Under the pieces are notes generated by a model that saw only the letters and a list, made by a program, of their open reading frames with translations, did no database searches and was not told where the DNA came from. Both the position numbers and the translations under genes were made by a program. 64,000 nucleotides of DNA from Chitinophaga lutea (GTDB taxonomy: Bacteria; Bacteroidota; Bacteroidia; Chitinophagales; Chitinophagaceae): NCBI RefSeq assembly GCF_003813775.1, contig NZ_RPDH01000001.1, positions 1,798,001-1,862,000 on the forward strand, read 5' to 3'. This document shows positions 60,817 through 64,000 of the stretch, piece by piece. The first letter of the stretch is position 1, and each line of letters opens with the position of its first letter.

Positions 60817-60862
60817 TACCGTTGTATATTAAAATACTAAGTTGAAATGCGTTTAAAACAAA

Positions 60863-61504
60863 TTATTGGGCCGCTGCTACTGCAGGCGCTGCGGCAGGTG
60901 CGGTTGCTGCAGAGTCGGCGGCAGGTGCTGCAGCCGGCTCGGGTGCTTTACCACCGCCCTGGATGTTTTTGATGTAAGCTACCACTTTCCAGCGCTGCTC
61001 GATGTCGAGCTGGCTGGCGTAGCTGCCCATCACGTTGTACCCGTGGGTGATCACGTGAAAAATGCGGCCTTCGCTGTAACCCAGCACTTTACCTGCGATG
61101 AAAGAAGCAGGGGCTGCGGGGTACGGGCCGTCGCCGCCTTTGTAGAGCGGACCGTTCCCGTCGAGTTTCTGGCCGTGGCATACGCCGCAGTAAATATCAT
61201 AGAGGCGCTTGCCTTCCTTGATACCGGCTTCGTCCAACACCAGCGGATTTCTCACTGCGTTTGCCTGCGCTGTATCTTCTGCTTTCAGGTGATAAGGCAG
61301 CATCGCTCCCCTCTTTACCGTACCTTCCACCGGTTTCAAGCCGGCCAAACGGCCGCTGTAAAACTCATATGCACGGGATTCGTACATATCAGGTGCATAA
61401 ATCTTGCCCGGCTTTCTATTATGCGCTCCCTTGTTACCGCAGGCGGAGAGCAAAGCCCCACCGGCTAAGGCAGCTACAATCAGTATGTTGGAAGTCCTTT
61501 TCAT
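60863..61504 (-). CDS. actE: alternative complex III mono-heme cytochrome c, ActE
   Basis: A 213-residue lipoprotein cytochrome: signal SNILIVAALAGGALLSAC with the lipobox Cys; one heme site YCGVCHGQKLDG; a distal Met in THGYNVMGSYASQ. The C-terminus is an Ala/Pro tail (APAPA-type) similar in composition to that of oxidase subunit II. It moves electrons from the Act complex to the oxidase. 166 bases separate it from actD, a gap without a recognisable element. Confidence 0.92.
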   Translation of the reverse strand: MKRTSNILIVAALAGGALLSACGNKGAHNRKPGKIYAPDMYESRAYEFYSGRLAGLKPVEGTVKRGAMLPYHLKAEDTAQANAVRNPLVLDEAGIKEGKRLYDIYCGVCHGQKLDGNGPLYKGGDGPYPAAPASFIAGKVLGYSEGRIFHVITHGYNVMGSYASQLDIEQRWKVVAYIKNIQGGGKAPEPAAAPAADSAATAPAAAPAVAAAQ

Positions 61505-61670
61505 CCGTTGTTATTTATCTCGTTGTTGTTCGACTTTTTTAAGTGTCTCAGGGATCTACTTCGTCGATCTGTTTTCGGATGTTACCCGGCTGCTTCTTTA
61601 CACTCAAACGCTTTTAAAGCGTGCCTGGTATCATCTGTATTGTAATGTCTGACTGATCTTTCTGTTCTGT

Positions 61671-62264
61671 TTACGCTTTCAGCGGTTCGATCTGTTTGGT
61701 GAACAGTTTGTCTTCCCGGTCGAAGCGGCCCAACCACCAGCCTGCTTCGGCAGTCTGTTCGTTGATTTCTTTCGCGCCCACACTGTCCAGGAAAGCTTTC
61801 ACTTCCTCGGGCCGTGTTTTCTCCGTTACCTCGATGGCCATTACAAACAGGTCGTCGGTCTGGCGGGGGTGGAAGATATGTTTCTTCACAAAAGGAGCCA
61901 TCTGGCAGAGATACATAAACGTCATCACCATGCCCACCGCCGCAAACAGTACGGTCAGCTCGAAAGTGATGGGGATGAAAGCCGGCAGCGGAAAGTGCGG
62001 CTTGCCACCGATGTTCATCGGCCAGTCTGTTGTAAATACCCAGCTCATGAAAGATAAAGCGGTAGTGGTACCGGTAATACCGTAAATGAACCCGGCGGTG
62101 TGCAGGCTGGTTTCTCTCAGGCCCAGGGCATGATCGAGCCCGTGCACGGGGAAAGGCGTATACACATCGTGTATTTTGTAACCGGCCGCGCGTACTTTCT
62201 TTACCGCCGGGAACAATACCGCCTCGTCATCAAAACAGCCTACAACAAATTTTTTAACAGCCAT
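61671..62264 (-). CDS. actD: alternative complex III subunit ActD (DUF3341)
   Basis: A 197-residue protein with two helices (YGITGTTTALSFMSWVFTT and FIPITFELTVLFAAVGMVMT) and the family start VVGCFDDEAVLFPAVKKVRA. The motif VYTPFPVHGLDHALGLRET is the DUF3341 signature. Non-catalytic subunit of alternative complex III. It lies between actC and actE. Confidence 0.93.
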   Translation of the reverse strand: MAVKKFVVGCFDDEAVLFPAVKKVRAAGYKIHDVYTPFPVHGLDHALGLRETSLHTAGFIYGITGTTTALSFMSWVFTTDWPMNIGGKPHFPLPAFIPITFELTVLFAAVGMVMTFMYLCQMAPFVKKHIFHPRQTDDLFVMAIEVTEKTRPEEVKAFLDSVGAKEINEQTAEAGWWLGRFDREDKLFTKQIEPLKA

Positions 62265-62304
62265 ATGGATAGATATTCAATAATCCGTTAATCAAATTCA
62301 ATTC

Positions 62305-63738
62305 TTAGTGATGTGCCTGATCGTGTGCAAATTTCTCCGCATCCTCTTCTTCGTACTTCACCATTTTCTCTTTATAGTTCTCGCCGGAAGTTTTCAGGAT
62401 GGATTTGATCTCCGCCACTGCGATTACCGGGAAGTATTTGGCAAACAGGAAGTAACAGGTGAAGAACAGGCCGAACGTACCGAGGTAGAAGCCAACTTCG
62501 GGCCAGGACGGACGGTAGTAGCTCCAGCTCGACGGCAGGTAGTCGCGGTAGAGTGAAGTACAGATGATCACAAAACGTTCGAACCACATACCGATGTTCA
62601 CAATGATGGACATAATGAAAGTCACCATGATGTTCCTTCTCATTTTACGGAACCAGAACACCTGCGGGGAAATTACGTTACAGGTCATCATGATCCAGTA
62701 GCTCCAGCCCAGGGGACCCGCGGCGCGGAACTTGTAGAATGTATCGAATTCGTATTGCACGCCCGAGTACCAGGCCATGAATAATTCTGTGAGGTAAGCC
62801 ACACCCACGATGGAACCGGTCAGTACGATCACCTTGTTCATGGCCTCTACGTGGCCGAGGGTAATGTATTCTTCGAGGCCCAGGATTTTACGGGTGATGA
62901 TCAGCAAGGTCTGTACCATCGCAAAGCCGGAGAAGATCGCACCCGCAACGAAGTAAGGCGGGAAGATGGTGGTGTGCCATCCGGGGATCACTGAAGTGGC
63001 GAAGTCGAAAGATACGATGGTGTGTACGGACAGTACGAGGGGCGTCGACAGACCGGCGAGTACCAGCGACAGTGCTTCGTGGCGCTGCCAGTGTTTGGTG
63101 GAACCGGTCCAGCCGAAAGAAGCCACACCATATAAGTATTTACGCAGTTTGGTTTTGGCCCTGTCGCGCACGGTAGCGAAGTCGGGCAGCAGGCCCGAGT
63201 ACCAGAACAGCAGGGAAACGGTGAAGTACGTAGAGATCGCAAACACGTCCCAGAGCAGCGGTGAGTTGAAGTTTACCCAAAGCGGCCCGCGGGTGTTGGG
63301 ATAAGGCAGTACAAAGAAGGCCATCCAGACACGGCCCATGTGCCAGATCGGGAACTGGCCCGCGCACATTACGGCAAAGATGGTCATGGCTTCCGCAGCG
63401 CGGTTCACCCCTGTACGCCAGCCCTGGCGGAACAGCAGGAGGATGGCGGAGATCAGCGTACCGGCGTGACCGATACCTACCCACCATACGAAGTTGGTGA
63501 TGTCCCAACCCCAGCCGATTGTTTTGTTCAGGTTCCACACACCGGTACCCCAGTATACTTCCCAGGTTACGGAGAACACGCCGAACAGCAGCAGGGCTAT
63601 GGAAATAAATAAACCAATGTACCACAGCTTACCGGGCTTGGCCTCAATAGGACTGATAATATCCTCAGTTACCTGGTGATAATCCTTAACCCCATCTACT
63701 AAAGGTTCTCTCAGTGTGGATTCGTACTTCAAATGCAT
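62305..63738 (-). CDS. actC: alternative complex III subunit ActC (NrfD-type quinol-binding)
   Basis: A 477-residue NrfD/PsrC membrane protein with about ten helices: IGLFISIALLLFGVFSVTWE, FVWWVGIGHAGTLISAILLL, SVIPGWHTTIFPPYFVAGAI, GMWFERFVIICTSLYRDYLP. HAGTLISA is the recognised conserved stretch near the quinol site. C-terminal tail is acidic and His-ended. It follows actB by 113 bases and precedes actD by 40. Confidence 0.95.
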   Translation of the reverse strand: MHLKYESTLREPLVDGVKDYHQVTEDIISPIEAKPGKLWYIGLFISIALLLFGVFSVTWEVYWGTGVWNLNKTIGWGWDITNFVWWVGIGHAGTLISAILLLFRQGWRTGVNRAAEAMTIFAVMCAGQFPIWHMGRVWMAFFVLPYPNTRGPLWVNFNSPLLWDVFAISTYFTVSLLFWYSGLLPDFATVRDRAKTKLRKYLYGVASFGWTGSTKHWQRHEALSLVLAGLSTPLVLSVHTIVSFDFATSVIPGWHTTIFPPYFVAGAIFSGFAMVQTLLIITRKILGLEEYITLGHVEAMNKVIVLTGSIVGVAYLTELFMAWYSGVQYEFDTFYKFRAAGPLGWSYWIMMTCNVISPQVFWFRKMRRNIMVTFIMSIIVNIGMWFERFVIICTSLYRDYLPSSWSYYRPSWPEVGFYLGTFGLFFTCYFLFAKYFPVIAVAEIKSILKTSGENYKEKMVKYEEEDAEKFAHDQAHH

Positions 63739-63851
63739 AGTATTTTGAGCTTTGTCCGTCCCGGATTGCTCCGGAACTACGTTGTTTCAAAACTTAAAAC
63801 TGATTCTTTTCTAATTCAATCTTTGCTTTATCCCTTGCGGATGCGGCTTTC

Positions 63852-64000
63852 TTAGTGATGAGCTTTTTCTTCCTTGTGCGCTCCTGCAGCTACCGGCGCG
63901 GCATCCTTGTTACGGATTTTTGCGAGGTAGTTGATGGAAGGCAGCACGTGCGTTTCTTCCAGTACATAGTACAGGCGGTCAGTTTGCTCTTCGTTACGAA
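63852..64000 (-). CDS. actB: alternative complex III subunit ActB, last ~49 codons (cut by window edge)
   Basis: Only the C-terminus is in the window: NEEQTDRLYYVLEETHVLPS, then INYLAKIRNKDAAPVAAGAH, ending KEEKAHH. This is the end of the large molybdopterin-oxidoreductase-like plus iron-sulfur subunit of alternative complex III. The position directly before actC supports the call. The pentaheme subunit ActA would be further upstream on this strand, outside the window. Confidence 0.85.
   Translation of the reverse strand, partial: RNEEQTDRLYYVLEETHVLPSINYLAKIRNKDAAPVAAGAHKEEKAHH

Overview
The window reads as chromosomal DNA of a Bacteroidota bacterium, most likely a Chitinophaga-like member of the Chitinophagaceae. 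The reasons are the gene families (DUF4290, IPExxxVDY, DUF5522, TIGR02757, DUF2911, DUF6263, LytTR two-component pair, alternative complex III fused in one cluster with an aa3-type oxidase), a MurA with Asp in place of the fosfomycin-target Cys, a Rho with a long charged insert, and repeated matches to the Bacteroidota promoter pattern (TTTG, about 19-20 bases, TAnnTTTG). I see no phage, transposase, CRISPR array or rRNA. Most genes are housekeeping and densely packed.

Layout. 1-1506 (minus): 3' part of a DUF4290-murA pair. 1733-4232: atypical SDR, tryptophan 2,3-dioxygenase and a convergent Lrp/AsnC regulator. 4316-4613: an independent RNA gene with a consensus promoter, a tRNA-like fold with a 73-nt variable region, and an intrinsic terminator. 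4614-5223: no gene, only a short-unit inverted repeat. 5224-10331 (plus): trmB, DUF5522, an alkyltransferase-like protein with a Lys/Ala tail, an IPExxxVDY protein, pterin carbinolamine dehydratase, and a LytS/LytTR-type pair. 10328-16132: chromate transporter, alpha/beta hydrolase, 2OG-Fe(II) oxygenase, a frameshifted exbD, asnS. 16508-23991: rho, two tiny lipoproteins, a beta-barrel protein, TetR regulator, deoxyhypusine synthase-like protein, PepSY-like protein, ACP phosphodiesterase, DUF2911.

24394-36623: PLP trans-sulfuration enzyme, TIGR02757, DUF6263, fatty-acid hydroxylase, a penicillin-binding/deacetylase fusion, FAH hydrolase plus flavin reductase (whose 3' end is tandemly repeated), DUF4197, universal stress protein, lysS, DoxX. 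36846-41624: DPP IV-type peptidase, a large hairpin repeat, a gene-poor kilobase, a CsaA-like tRNA-binding protein, aldo/keto reductase. 41808-45031 (minus): Lon-substrate-binding protein, coaX, outer-membrane protein, lptC. 45208-48847: glycosyltransferases and a methyltransferase. 48899-51777: meaB, ClC-type channel, MarR regulator with a Cys cluster. 52163-64000 (minus): the respiratory cluster actB-C-D-E-F, coxB, coxA, ctaB, two subunit III genes, subunit IV, then SCO, DUF420 and a small membrane protein. It encodes a quinol:cytochrome c oxidoreductase, its terminal oxidase and the heme/copper assembly factors.

The most unusual signal is a family of five short intergenic units, all on the minus strand (24073-24129, 36605-36665, 39295-39357, 39862-39920, 40454-40515). 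Each has a TAnnTTTG-like box, a conserved 5' segment GGTTTTTCATAGGATATGG, and an intrinsic-terminator hairpin whose stem changes by compensatory substitutions. They look like a multicopy family of roughly 60-nt small RNAs, and four share a second conserved block about 38-75 bases upstream of the start. The second is the tRNA-like RNA at 4432-4573. I cannot check either against Rfam here.
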